11,943 bases of DNA from JBBKWH01 sp037968855 (GCA_037968855.1 JBBKWH010000012.1:1-11943), one strand, 5' to 3'. Counted from the first letter of the stretch, positions 1-6,241 are shown. A program made the numbers and translations. The notes: a model not told the origin generated them from the sequence alone.

Positions 1-51
1 ACCGGATTTTGATTCCGGCATTCGTTGGTTCGAGTCCAGCCTCCCCTACCA
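1..51 (+). tRNA. tRNA-Gln (TTG), 5' end outside window
   Basis: This is the 3' part of a glutamine tRNA. The anticodon stem is 2-6/14-18 with loop 7-13, and TTG at 9-11 sits in positions 34-36, so it reads CAA. The T arm is 24-28/36-40 around the loop ttcgagt (29-35). The 3' acceptor strand is 41-47, position 48 (A) is the discriminator, and CCA is encoded at 49-51. The D arm and 5' acceptor strand lie outside the window. It is 42 bases upstream of the prs start on the same strand, so co-transcription is plausible. The 3' strand implies an A1-U72 pair and A73, whereas E. coli tRNA-Gln has U1-A72 and G73. Confidence 0.93.
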
Positions 52-93
52 TTTTTGTTTAATCTCTTCTTTTGCCAGCCTACAGGGTGCGTC

Positions 94-1044
94 ATGCCCA
101 ATCTTGTTGTTTTCAGCGGTAACGCCCATCCTCAGTTGGCCCATAAAGTCGTCAGCCATTTGCACATGCCGTTAGGCGCAGCCGATGTTAATCGCTTTTC
201 TGATGGTGAAATTTCGGTTGAAATTAACGAAAACGTGCGTGGCAAAGACGTCTTTATTTTGCAGCCGACTTGTGCCCCAACCAATGACAACCTGATGGAA
301 ATCTTGGTCATGGCCGACGCACTGCGTCGCTCTAGTGCGGGTCGTATTACGGCGGTCATTCCTTACTTTGGTTATGCGCGTCAAGATCGTCGCCCACGTT
401 CTGCACGTGTGCCGATTACCGCCAAAGTCGTGGCTGATATGCTCACTACCGTTGGCATTGACCGCGTATTGACCATTGACCTGCACGCTGACCAAATCCA
501 AGGGTTCTTCGACATTCCGGTTGATAACATCTATGGCTCGCCCATCTTGCTGGCCGATGTGAAACAACAAAATTACGAAAACCTCGTGATTGTGTCTCCT
601 GACGTTGGCGGTGTGGTTCGTGCGCGTGCAGTGGCCAAGCAACTGGGCGAAATTGATCTTGCGATCATCGATAAACGCCGTCCAAAAGCCAACGAATCAC
701 AAGTGATGCACATCATTGGTGAAGTCGATGGCCGTGACTGCGTTATTGTTGATGACATGGTCGATACTGCTGGCACGCTGTGCAAAGCAGCCGCAGCCCT
801 AAAAGAAAACGGCGCACGTCGTGTTGTGGCTTACTGTACGCATCCCGTGCTGTCTGGTCCGGCAATCCACAACCTAACACATTCAGTACTTGATGAACTG
901 GTCGTCACAGACACCATTCCACTCTCGGAAGCCGCATTGGCTTGTGGCAAAATTCGTCAAGTCAGCTTGTCTGGCATGTTGGCAGAAACACTACGCCGCA
1001 TTAACAACGAAGAATCCATCAGCGCGATGTTTGACCTGATGTAA
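94..1044 (+). CDS. prs: Ribose-phosphate pyrophosphokinase (PRPP synthase, class I)
   Basis: Makes 5-phosphoribosyl-1-pyrophosphate from ribose 5-phosphate and ATP in the cytosol, feeding purine, pyrimidine, histidine, tryptophan and NAD synthesis. From ATG 94 the product is 316 residues, the usual class I length of about 315. Visible features are the flexible catalytic loop with RQDRRPRSARVP (residues 97-107), the ATP/metal site DLHADQIQGFF with His131 (129-139), and the PRPP-binding loop VDDMVDTAGT (219-228). The open frame extends upstream to a TTG inside the tRNA, but those residues are unlike the family. ATG 94 has an AGGG (83-86) at a suitable distance and gives the expected MPNLVVFSGNAHP start. 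A strong terminator hairpin follows the stop. Function is near certain; the start is confident. Confidence 0.97.
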   Translation: MPNLVVFSGNAHPQLAHKVVSHLHMPLGAADVNRFSDGEISVEINENVRGKDVFILQPTCAPTNDNLMEILVMADALRRSSAGRITAVIPYFGYARQDRRPRSARVPITAKVVADMLTTVGIDRVLTIDLHADQIQGFFDIPVDNIYGSPILLADVKQQNYENLVIVSPDVGGVVRARAVAKQLGEIDLAIIDKRRPKANESQVMHIIGEVDGRDCVIVDDMVDTAGTLCKAAAALKENGARRVVAYCTHPVLSGPAIHNLTHSVLDELVVTDTIPLSEAALACGKIRQVSLSGMLAETLRRINNEESISAMFDLM

Positions 1045-1050
1045 TCCATT

Positions 1051-1070
1051 CGGTCAGGTTCTCCTGATCG
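1051..1070 (+). other. Stem-loop in prs-rplY intergenic region
   Basis: An 8-bp stem (1051-1058 with 1063-1070, one G·U pair) closes a TTCT tetraloop. It starts seven bases after the prs stop and six bases before the terminator hairpin. Its left arm can alternatively pair with the last prs codons (1033-1039 with 1054-1060). A stretch overlapping the same arm (1049-1054) can pair with the terminator's left arm (1078-1083). This was read by eye; no folding energies were computed. Confidence 0.55.
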
Positions 1071-1076
1071 ACATAC

Positions 1077-1107
1077 CGCCGAACTGGTCGCAAGTTCGGC
1101 GTTTTTT
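1077..1107 (+). terminator. Intrinsic terminator between prs and rplY
   Basis: A perfect 9-bp GC-rich stem (1077-1085 with 1093-1101) closes a 7-base loop and is followed by six T (1102-1107). It ends 21 bases before the rplY start, with only the rplY ribosome binding site between. No obvious promoter fits between it and rplY, so it either partly terminates prs transcripts or acts as an attenuator for rplY-pth. Confidence 0.88.
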
Positions 1108-1128
1108 CATCCTAAGAGGATACCCTCA

Positions 1129-1746
1129 ATGAGCAACAATTTTAGCCTGAAAGTACAAGGTCGTGATCTGCATGGGAAGGGTGCGAGCCGCCGCCTGCGT
1201 CATGAAAACCTTGTTCCTGCCGTCATCTATGGTGGCAGTGCTGCAGCCGAATCCATCGCGATTACCTTTAAAGATCTGGTGAAGTGCCTAGAAAACGAAG
1301 CTTTCTATTCACACATCCTGACCTTGAACGTTGATGGCAAAGACCAGCAAGTGGTGCTTAAAGCCCTGCAACGTCACCCAGCCAAAAACTTCCCAATGCA
1401 CGCTGACTTCTATCGTGTTGAAGCTGGCCACGCCATCACCATGCGCGTGCCATTGCACTTCATCAACCAAGACACAGCAGTTGGCGTGAAGAAGCAAGGT
1501 GGCATCGTCTCGATCATCGCTAACGATATCGAAATCTCCACCATGCCTAAAAACTTGCCAGAATTCATCGAAGTCGATTTGGCTGACGTTGAACTAGGCC
1601 AAGTGGTTCATATGTCAAACATCAAGCTGCCAGAAGGCGTTAGCATTCCTGCACTGACTCATGGCGCTGACCATGACCATGCCATTGCTAACATCCATGC
1701 ACCTGCTGGTGGTACATCTGCTGACGATGCTGCTGACGCAGAGTAA
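1129..1746 (+). CDS. rplY: 50S ribosomal protein L25, long CTC/TL5 form
   Basis: Binds 5S rRNA in the large ribosomal subunit. The product is 205 residues, the two-domain CTC/TL5 form, rather than the roughly 94-residue E. coli L25. The N-terminal 5S rRNA-binding domain is recognisable from GRDLHGKGASRRLRHENLVP and VIYGG (about 11-36) and HADFYRV (about 91-97). A beta-rich C-terminal domain follows (about 100-190), then a short acidic tail (SADDAADAE). AGAGGA at 1115-1120 is a good ribosome binding site 8 bases before ATG 1129. The stop is only 6 bases before the pth GTG, so the two are translationally linked. The leader carries the hairpins described separately. Confidence 0.96.
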   Translation: MSNNFSLKVQGRDLHGKGASRRLRHENLVPAVIYGGSAAAESIAITFKDLVKCLENEAFYSHILTLNVDGKDQQVVLKALQRHPAKNFPMHADFYRVEAGHAITMRVPLHFINQDTAVGVKKQGGIVSIIANDIEISTMPKNLPEFIEVDLADVELGQVVHMSNIKLPEGVSIPALTHGADHDHAIANIHAPAGGTSADDAADAE

Positions 1747-1752
1747 TCTGAG

Positions 1753-2337
1753 GTGGCAAACGGTCTCTCACTGATCGTCGGTCTGGGCAATCCGGGAACG
1801 GAATATGCTCAGACTCGTCATAATGCTGGGTTTTGGTATGTAGAACGCCTTGCCCAGCAGTATGGCATCATCTTAAAGTCCGAATCTCGCTTTCATGGCG
1901 TGACTGGCCGTGGCCAAATCAATGGTCATGATGTACGTTTATTGCTGCCATCAACCTTTATGAACCGCTCCGGTCAATCGGTTGTACCACTGGCAAAGTT
2001 TTTTCAAGTTACACCCCAGAACATGCTGGTTGCCCACGATGAACTCGACATGCCTGCTGGCGTGATTAAGCTCAAATCTGGCGGCGGACATGGTGGTCAC
2101 AATGGTCTACGAGACATTGTGCCGCACTTAGGTGCAGATTTTCATCGATTACGAATTGGCATTGGTCACCCGGGTCATCGCGATAAAGTAACTGGTCACG
2201 TTTTAGGCAAAGCCCCGCGTGCAGAGCAAGACTTATTTGATCAAGCCATTGATGAAGCGTTACGCCTCACACCAATGATGGTTGAGGGCGACATTTCTCG
2301 TGCGATGAGTCAGCTCAACAGCTTTAAAATAAACTAA
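1753..2337 (+). CDS. pth: Peptidyl-tRNA hydrolase (Pth1)
   Basis: Cleaves peptidyl-tRNA released from stalled ribosomes, recycling tRNA in the cytosol. The product is 194 residues, the normal Pth1 length. The active-site set is complete: Asn13 in GLGNPGTEYAQTRHNAG, catalytic His23, Asn71 in STFMNRSG, Asp96 in HDELDMP and Asn117 in GGHGGHNGLRD, each three residues beyond its E. coli counterpart. The start is GTG at 1753. A stop codon lies three codons upstream in frame and the conserved LIVGLGNPG begins at residue 7, so no other start is possible. No free Shine-Dalgarno stands upstream: the AGG overlaps the GTG, and a purine run (about 1738-1743) lies in the rplY end. Coupling to rplY translation is the simplest reading. 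Confidence 0.97.
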   Translation: MANGLSLIVGLGNPGTEYAQTRHNAGFWYVERLAQQYGIILKSESRFHGVTGRGQINGHDVRLLLPSTFMNRSGQSVVPLAKFFQVTPQNMLVAHDELDMPAGVIKLKSGGGHGGHNGLRDIVPHLGADFHRLRIGIGHPGHRDKVTGHVLGKAPRAEQDLFDQAIDEALRLTPMMVEGDISRAMSQLNSFKIN

Positions 2338-2366
2338 GCACCCTCATTTTGTCCTGTATAGACATT

Positions 2367-2400
2367 GCGCGTTATCCTTAAGCACGGCACAATATCGCGC
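2367..2400 (+). other. Imperfect inverted repeat between pth and panD
   Basis: GCGCG (2367-2371) pairs with CGCGC (2396-2400). The stem continues after one T·T mismatch with three more pairs (2373-2375 with 2392-2394) and closes a loop of about 16 bases. It is followed by gtttgttt, so it may be a weak terminator for pth. Nothing else is recognisable in the 176-base pth-panD gap, and no clear panD promoter was found. Confidence 0.3.
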
Positions 2401-2513
2401 GTTTGTTTGCAGACGGTATGTTTTAAGGCTATCGTTTGACTGTCAGTGACGCGGGTTGCTGACGTTTGGTTTTATTCGCTGTCACTGGCCCTACTCCCCC
2501 GGAGACCATCGCC

Positions 2514-2894
2514 ATGCAAAACACCATGCTTAAATGCAAGATCCATCGTGCTCGCGTGACTCACGCCGAACTGCACTACGAAGGGTCATGTGCCATTGAT
2601 GGCAACCTTATGGATTTGGCCGGTGTTCTCGAGTACGAGCAAATCCAGATTTATAACGTCAGCAACGGCGAGCGTTTTACCACCTACGCGATTCGGGGTG
2701 AAGAAGGCTCTGGCATGATTTCGGTCAACGGTGCTGCTGCATTTAAAGCGGACGTAGGTGATATTGTGATTATTGCTGCCTATGCCAACTTTGACAGTCA
2801 CGAACTGGCCAACTTTAAACCACGCCTCGTCTATTGCAATGAAAACAACACCGTCAGCCATACGGCTAATATTATTCCGGTGCAAGTTGCATAA
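2514..2894 (+). CDS. panD: Aspartate 1-decarboxylase proenzyme
   Basis: Converts L-aspartate to beta-alanine for pantothenate and coenzyme A synthesis. It is a pyruvoyl enzyme made as a proenzyme that cleaves itself. From ATG 2514 the product is 126 residues, exactly the E. coli length, and the numbering matches. The cleavage site is Gly24-Ser25 in HYEGSC, with Lys9, His11, Arg54, Thr57 and Tyr58 (RFTTYAI) and Asn72 (NGAAA) all in place. GGAGA (2501-2505) gives a good ribosome binding site 8 bases upstream. The frame opens earlier (2466), but those residues are not PanD-like. It stands alone, without panB or panC nearby, and ends in a strong bidirectional terminator. I saw no panM/panZ-like gene here. 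Confidence 0.97.
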   Translation: MQNTMLKCKIHRARVTHAELHYEGSCAIDGNLMDLAGVLEYEQIQIYNVSNGERFTTYAIRGEEGSGMISVNGAAAFKADVGDIVIIAAYANFDSHELANFKPRLVYCNENNTVSHTANIIPVQVA

Positions 2895-2910
2895 ACCGCA
2901 GCGCTGAGCC

Positions 2911-2940
2911 AAAAACGCCGCATAGATTGCGGCGTTTTTT
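2911..2940. terminator. Bidirectional terminator between panD and DUF1289 gene
   Basis: ACGCCGCA/TGCGGCGT stem (2915-2922 with 2928-2935) closes a 5-base loop. It is flanked by an A run on the left (2911-2915) and a T run on the right (2935-2940), so either strand's transcript ends in a U tract. The two flanking genes converge on it, and it can stop both. Confidence 0.92.
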
Positions 2941-2976
2941 GTGGCAGATCATGCGAGATATGCTGTGGACTTAATC

Positions 2977-3450
2977 CTACTTGCCAAAGGTTGCAGCGCG
3001 GAGCCATGCAAACTCAAAGCTTGCCACAGCCAAGGCATATAAACGTCGCTCCACTTCTTGCCATAGACTCTCAATTTGGTCTGGCTTCACAAACAAACCC
3101 GAGTCACTTAATCGATCAGGCATTCGATGTACCAAACGGAGCGCCTCATAGATCTGGCGACCTAAACAGGCAGATGCCGGAATACGCACCTGCCGAGACT
3201 GCAAAAATTGTGTCAATTGAGCCGCATCTTGCAGCGGAACAATCGGTAAAATGATCTGATCAAGTTGCTGATCAAGGCGCAGCCAAATAAACTGTTGCTG
3301 TGCAGCGGTATAGCGGTTCCAGTCGATCACTTCGTGACTAAAGCGTCGACATCCTCGGCATACACTGTCACCAAAGACTGTGGAGCAGCGTCCCGCACAT
3401 GGCGTCAACGCCGCTGTGCTACCTGTGATCATATTCATTGCGTCTACCAT
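2977..3450 (-). CDS. DUF1289 family protein, putative Fe-S/zinc protein
   Basis: The N-terminal part matches DUF1289: four cysteines at 18, 22, 31 and 34 (C-x3-C-x8-C-x2-C) within PCAGRCSTVFGDSVCRGCRR, then FSHEVIDWNRYTAAQQ. Family members are small proteins thought to bind an iron-sulfur cluster or zinc; no molecular function is established. Here the product is 157 residues, with about 90 residues after the DUF1289 core (helical-looking, aromatic near the end) that I do not recognise. The start is uncertain: ATG 3450 has no clear ribosome binding site, and ATGs at 3438 and 3432 (residues 5 and 7) are alternatives that keep the cysteine motif. It is divergent from trhO, with starts about 70 bases apart, and convergent with panD. 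Identity of the domain is fairly sure; the role is unknown. Confidence 0.82.
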   Translation of the reverse strand: MVDAMNMITGSTAALTPCAGRCSTVFGDSVCRGCRRFSHEVIDWNRYTAAQQQFIWLRLDQQLDQIILPIVPLQDAAQLTQFLQSRQVRIPASACLGRQIYEALRLVHRMPDRLSDSGLFVKPDQIESLWQEVERRLYALAVASFEFAWLRAATFGK

Positions 3451-3521
3451 TCCATTACTGCGTTTTTTGACATGGTTGAGTGCAACACCCGTTTTCCATG
3501 TTTAGAGGAGTATCGCCGTTC

Positions 3522-4478
3522 ATGAAACCCGCTGCCGACCCCACAAGTCTTGCACAAGTCCTCGCCGCCGAAGGCACCGAGTGGACTGTCGCCGCATTGT
3601 ATCAGTTTAAGGCACTACAACAGCCTGACGCCGTCCAACAGGCATTAAGTGAGCTGGCGACACGTCTTGAACTATGTGGCACGCTAATCGTGGCCAAAGA
3701 AGGCATTAACGGCACGGTTGCGGGTTCTCGTGAGGCCATTGATGAGCTGCATCAATGGCTGGTAGATATGGGCTTTGATCGGATGGAATACAAAGAATCG
3801 ATTAGTATTGGCAAACCGTTTCGCCGCATGAAAGTGAAGTTTAAGCCCGAAATTGTCACGCTTGGTGTTGAGGTCGAACCGCGCGAACTGGTTGGTCACT
3901 ATCTTGACCCTAAAGAATGGAACGAACTGATTAGCCAAGATGACGTGGTGATTGTGGATACCCGCAACCGCTACGAATACCAAGCTGGTACGTTTAAAGG
4001 CGCAATTGACCCAGAAACCACCACTTTTCGTGAGTTTCCAGCATTTGTCGAAGACAAGCTCAAAGATGCCAAACAGAAAAAAGTCGCCATGTTCTGCACT
4101 GGTGGCATCCGTTGCGAAAAATCCACCAGCTTACTGCTGCAACAAGGCTTTGAGGAGGTCTATCACCTCAAAGGTGGCATTCTAAACTATCTTGAGCACA
4201 CCCCTGCCGAAGACAGCCTGTGGCAAGGTGAGTGCTTTGTGTTTGATAACCGCGTCAGCGTTGGCCACGGCGTGCAAGAAGGCGATAGTGCCATGTGTTA
4301 TGGCTGTGGCTGGCCGTTGCAGCCCAATGAGCTAGAGTCCGCACAATACGAACGTGGTGTGAGCTGTGTGCATTGCTATGACCAAACCACTCAAGCGCAA
4401 AAAGAACGCTATCGGATGCGTCAGCAGCAAATCGATCGTAACTTAGGCTATTTTCCAACCAGCAAAAAACCTGCCTAA
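3522..4478 (+). CDS. trhO: tRNA uridine(34) 5-hydroxylase TrhO, rhodanese family
   Basis: TrhO (formerly YceA, UPF0176) uses oxygen to hydroxylate U34 of certain tRNAs to 5-hydroxyuridine, the first step toward cmo5U or mo5U at the wobble base. From ATG 3522 the product is 318 residues. The N-terminal UPF0176 domain includes AKEGINGTVAGS (58-69). The rhodanese domain (about 137-230) has VDTRNRYEYQAGTFKGA (145-161) and the active-site loop CTGGIRCEKS with Cys192 and Cys198. The C-terminal region carries two CxxC pairs (259/262 and 282/285) that resemble a metal knuckle. The start is chosen for AGAGGAG at 3504-3510; ATG 3498 or an earlier ATG is possible but lacks a ribosome binding site. A GC-rich hairpin follows the stop. 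Confidence 0.95.
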   Translation: MKPAADPTSLAQVLAAEGTEWTVAALYQFKALQQPDAVQQALSELATRLELCGTLIVAKEGINGTVAGSREAIDELHQWLVDMGFDRMEYKESISIGKPFRRMKVKFKPEIVTLGVEVEPRELVGHYLDPKEWNELISQDDVVIVDTRNRYEYQAGTFKGAIDPETTTFREFPAFVEDKLKDAKQKKVAMFCTGGIRCEKSTSLLLQQGFEEVYHLKGGILNYLEHTPAEDSLWQGECFVFDNRVSVGHGVQEGDSAMCYGCGWPLQPNELESAQYERGVSCVHCYDQTTQAQKERYRMRQQQIDRNLGYFPTSKKPA

Positions 4479-4485
4479 CCTCATC

Positions 4486-4512
4486 AGGGCCTCGCCACCC
4501 CCGTGAGGCCCT
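4486..4512 (+). other. GC-rich hairpin after trhO, possible weak terminator
   Basis: A perfect 8-bp stem (4486-4493 with 4505-4512) closes an 11-base C-rich loop, eight bases after the trhO stop. It lacks a real T tract, so it may stabilise the 3' end or act as a weak or factor-assisted terminator. TATGAT at 4537-4542 resembles a -10 box for the next gene, but no partner -35 is at proper spacing. Confidence 0.5.
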
Positions 4513-4634
4513 CAGCTCTTGACGAACATCCATACATATGATCGCCGCTGCTCATTGATTGCAAAATCACTGTTGATCGCGCCGCCATGCCCTCGCACGC
4601 TTCAACACTTCATGTCGATCTAATTGAGTGCTTT

Positions 4635-5252
4635 ATGGATGCGATGAGTCAATGGGTATTAGACATCATGCAGCAACTCGGCTATGCCGGCGTGGTACTG
4701 CTGATGTTTTTAGAAAACGTCTTTCCTCCCATTCCTTCCGAGATCATTATGCCCGCGGCTGGCTTTGCGGCCGCACGCGGTGAATTGAGCCTGACAGGAG
4801 TCATTATTGCGGGTGGCGTGGGCAGTGTGTTGGGCGCAGTAGTCTTATATTATGTAGGGCAGCTACTCAACGAGGAGCGGCTGATTGCGCTCACCGACCG
4901 CTATGGCAAATGGCTGTTAATCAGCAGTGATGATATTCGTAAGGCGGACGATTGGTTTGATCGTCATGGACCCAAAATCGTGTTCTTTGGCCGCTTACTA
5001 CCAGGTGTACGCTCATTGCTGTCGATTCCGGCGGGGATGGCCAACATGCCGATGGGCCAGTTTTTGCTCTATACCTCACTAGGCACAACGCTCTGGAGCG
5101 GCTTGCTTGCGGTAGCCGGTTATCAACTGGGTGCCAACTATGAGCAAATAGAAGGCTGGATTGGGCCAATCAGTCAGATCATCTTGGCTATCTGTATCCT
5201 ATTGGCTGTGATATTTATACTACGGCGTGTACAAAAAAGGCGCTCGTCCTAA
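4635..5252 (+). CDS. DedA family (VTT domain) inner-membrane protein
   Basis: DedA proteins are polytopic inner-membrane proteins. Some members translocate undecaprenyl phosphate (UptA type), and E. coli YqjA/YghB support envelope integrity and proton-dependent drug tolerance. With ATG 4635 the product is 205 residues. Family signatures are the acidic re-entrant motif FLENVFPPIPSEIIMP (25-40), with the conserved glutamates, and GRLLPGVRSLLSIPAG (119-134), with the essential arginines. Hydrophobic segments lie at about 17-30, 53-75, 143-165 and 178-196, and the C-terminus is basic (RRVQKRRSS). The start is uncertain: the frame opens at 4587 without a ribosome binding site, and ATG 4644 is also possible. 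It appears to be a single-gene unit. The exact subtype and substrate cannot be told from sequence alone. Confidence 0.9.
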   Translation: MDAMSQWVLDIMQQLGYAGVVLLMFLENVFPPIPSEIIMPAAGFAAARGELSLTGVIIAGGVGSVLGAVVLYYVGQLLNEERLIALTDRYGKWLLISSDDIRKADDWFDRHGPKIVFFGRLLPGVRSLLSIPAGMANMPMGQFLLYTSLGTTLWSGLLAVAGYQLGANYEQIEGWIGPISQIILAICILLAVIFILRRVQKRRSS

Positions 5253-5281
5253 TTTTAAATAAATGACTTTGTGCCATATAC

Positions 5282-5310
5282 ACGACAGGACCGCTAGTGG
5301 GTCCTGTCGT
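5282..5310. other. Long perfect hairpin between convergent dedA and UPF0149 genes
   Basis: An 11-bp perfect stem (5282-5292 with 5300-5310) closes a 7-base loop. It lies 29 bases after the dedA stop and 42 bases beyond the end of the converging minus-strand gene. No T tract follows on either strand, so it is not a classic intrinsic terminator, though a role in 3'-end formation is likely. A second copy of the right-arm octamer TCCTGTCG (5302-5309) occurs at 5337-5344 and could pair with the same left arm. Confidence 0.6.
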
Positions 5311-5352
5311 AGGTCAATTCAAGGATCAATTACCAATCCTGTCGCAGATTGC

Positions 5353-5880
5353 TTAGCCTTCAGGGGCATGAAATAACAAATACAACTTGGTGAGATTTTC
5401 CAGCACTTCATCGGCCATCTCATCCATCAAGTCGCCATCACGACGAACGCTTTGCAATTGTGGATCATCCTCATCAATCCCACTAAAGACCATCATGGGT
5501 AGCGTCAACATACCCACTGCTTCTTCGTCGATATCGTACCAGTCGTTGTCTTCATTCAAAAACAACGCATCAACAAAACCGACTGACCAATCGCCTAAAC
5601 TGGAATCCACTGTGGCTTCTTCAATTTCGACCGGAAAGCCCAACGTTTCTTCATTGGCAAGGGTGTTTTGGATATCCAAACGCCACAGATCAATTTGTGC
5701 CAGAATTTGGGCAGGTACTTTGGCTTGATCACCATCAAACAAATGATGCTGCCATTTTTTGAGTTCTGGCCCGACCACTGTGGCGCACAAAAAGCCATGT
5801 GTCGCTGCAAAATCGAGGCCATACTCGTTTTGCTCACCGTCCAAATACTCTGCCAACAGATCAAGATCTAATGTTGCCAT
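5353..5880 (-). CDS. UPF0149 family protein (YgfB/YecA-like)
   Basis: An acidic 175-residue cytosolic protein of the UPF0149 family. Recognisable parts are the N-terminal HGFLCA (28-33) after a short acidic helix, a central DWSVGFVDAL (97-106), and an acidic tail region ending near the C-terminus. It lacks the SEC-C metal-binding motif found at the end of longer YecA proteins. E. coli YgfB is structurally known but its biochemical role is not settled; Pseudomonas YgfB has been linked to regulation of peptidoglycan recycling and ampC, which I mention only as family knowledge. The start is ATG 5880 because GGAG (5890-5893 on the opposite strand) lies 9 bases upstream; ATG 5886 would be only 3 bases from it. 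Two CATGACAA repeats lie upstream. It appears to be monocistronic. Confidence 0.88.
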   Translation of the reverse strand: MATLDLDLLAEYLDGEQNEYGLDFAATHGFLCATVVGPELKKWQHHLFDGDQAKVPAQILAQIDLWRLDIQNTLANEETLGFPVEIEEATVDSSLGDWSVGFVDALFLNEDNDWYDIDEEAVGMLTLPMMVFSGIDEDDPQLQSVRRDGDLMDEMADEVLENLTKLYLLFHAPEG

Positions 5881-5923
5881 GCTCATCTACTCCGCAAGAT
5901 TCTGGTCGCCACTGTAGCAAATC

Positions 5924-5944
5924 CATGACAAGGCGACATGACAA
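5924..5944. repeat. Two direct CATGACAA octamers upstream of UPF0149 gene
   Basis: CATGACAA occurs at 5924-5931 and again at 5937-5944, a 13-base period with a 5-base gap. On the coding strand of the downstream minus gene this is TTGTCATG twice. The site is 44-64 bases before the start codon, where a promoter or regulator site would be expected; TTGTCA resembles a -35 box, but no good -10 box follows. Function is not established. Confidence 0.35.
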
Positions 5945-5974
5945 TTCCATCAACGACGATCTTTTTTTAGCAAT

Positions 5975-6003
5975 AAAAAAACGACTCCTATTGAGCCGTT
6001 TTT
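5975..6003 (-). terminator. Terminator of the PA3496-family gene
   Basis: A 7-bp stem (5981-5987 with 5993-5999, one G·U pair on the minus strand) closes a 5-base loop and is followed on the minus strand by seven T (A run 5975-5981). It lies 16 bases past the stop of the small gene at 6019. A T run at 5999-6003 makes it partly bidirectional. Confidence 0.85.
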
Positions 6004-6018
6004 GCGGGATCTGGACGT

Positions 6019-6228
6019 TTAGTCATCCAAATCTTCGTCGTAATCATACTCATACTCTTTGAGCTGACGCTTTAAGCGCTTCTCCTCAAGCAGATCATCA
6101 ATTAAGCGACGTTTGGTCAGCGCGTGCTTGCTGTTGTTGGCTTTACTGCCCTCATCAGTATCAAACGGCGCATCATCGTCAAAGTTGCTATCTTCAAGCT
6201 CAAAATCTTGGCTGCCCGCACTGGCCAT
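6019..6228 (-). CDS. PA3496-family small acidic protein
   Basis: A 69-residue protein of very uneven charge: an acidic first half (FELEDSNFDDDAPFDTDEG, 9-27), a basic helix (HALTKRRLIDDLLEEKRLKRQLKEY, 35-59, in part) and an acidic end (YDYDEDLDD). The RR-x-IDDLLEEKRLKRQL core followed by an acidic tail is what I recall from the PA3496 family, annotated as putative envelope integrity proteins; the biochemical function is unknown. There is no signal peptide or membrane segment. The case that it is real rests on a strong GGAG (6237-6240, minus strand) 8 bases before ATG 6228, a consensus -35 promoter upstream, and its own terminator. It is a single-gene transcript between the tRNA operon and the UPF0149 gene. 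Confidence 0.87.
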   Translation of the reverse strand: MASAGSQDFELEDSNFDDDAPFDTDEGSKANNSKHALTKRRLIDDLLEEKRLKRQLKEYEYDYDEDLDD

Positions 6229-6241
6229 GATTGTCTCTCCT

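Noticed and set aside
25..93. In-frame N-terminal extension of prs starting at TTG inside tRNA-Gln
   Set aside because: It overlaps the tRNA, has no ribosome binding site, and adds 23 residues unlike PRPP synthases. ATG 94 gives the standard length.
3467..3472. Perfect TTGACA as a -35 box for trhO
   Set aside because: No acceptable -10 box lies 15-19 bases downstream (the region reads cccgttttcc), so I do not call a promoter.
3265..3525. Plus-strand frame opposite the DUF1289 gene
   Set aside because: The minus-strand frame carries the conserved four-cysteine motif; the plus frame shows no family features.
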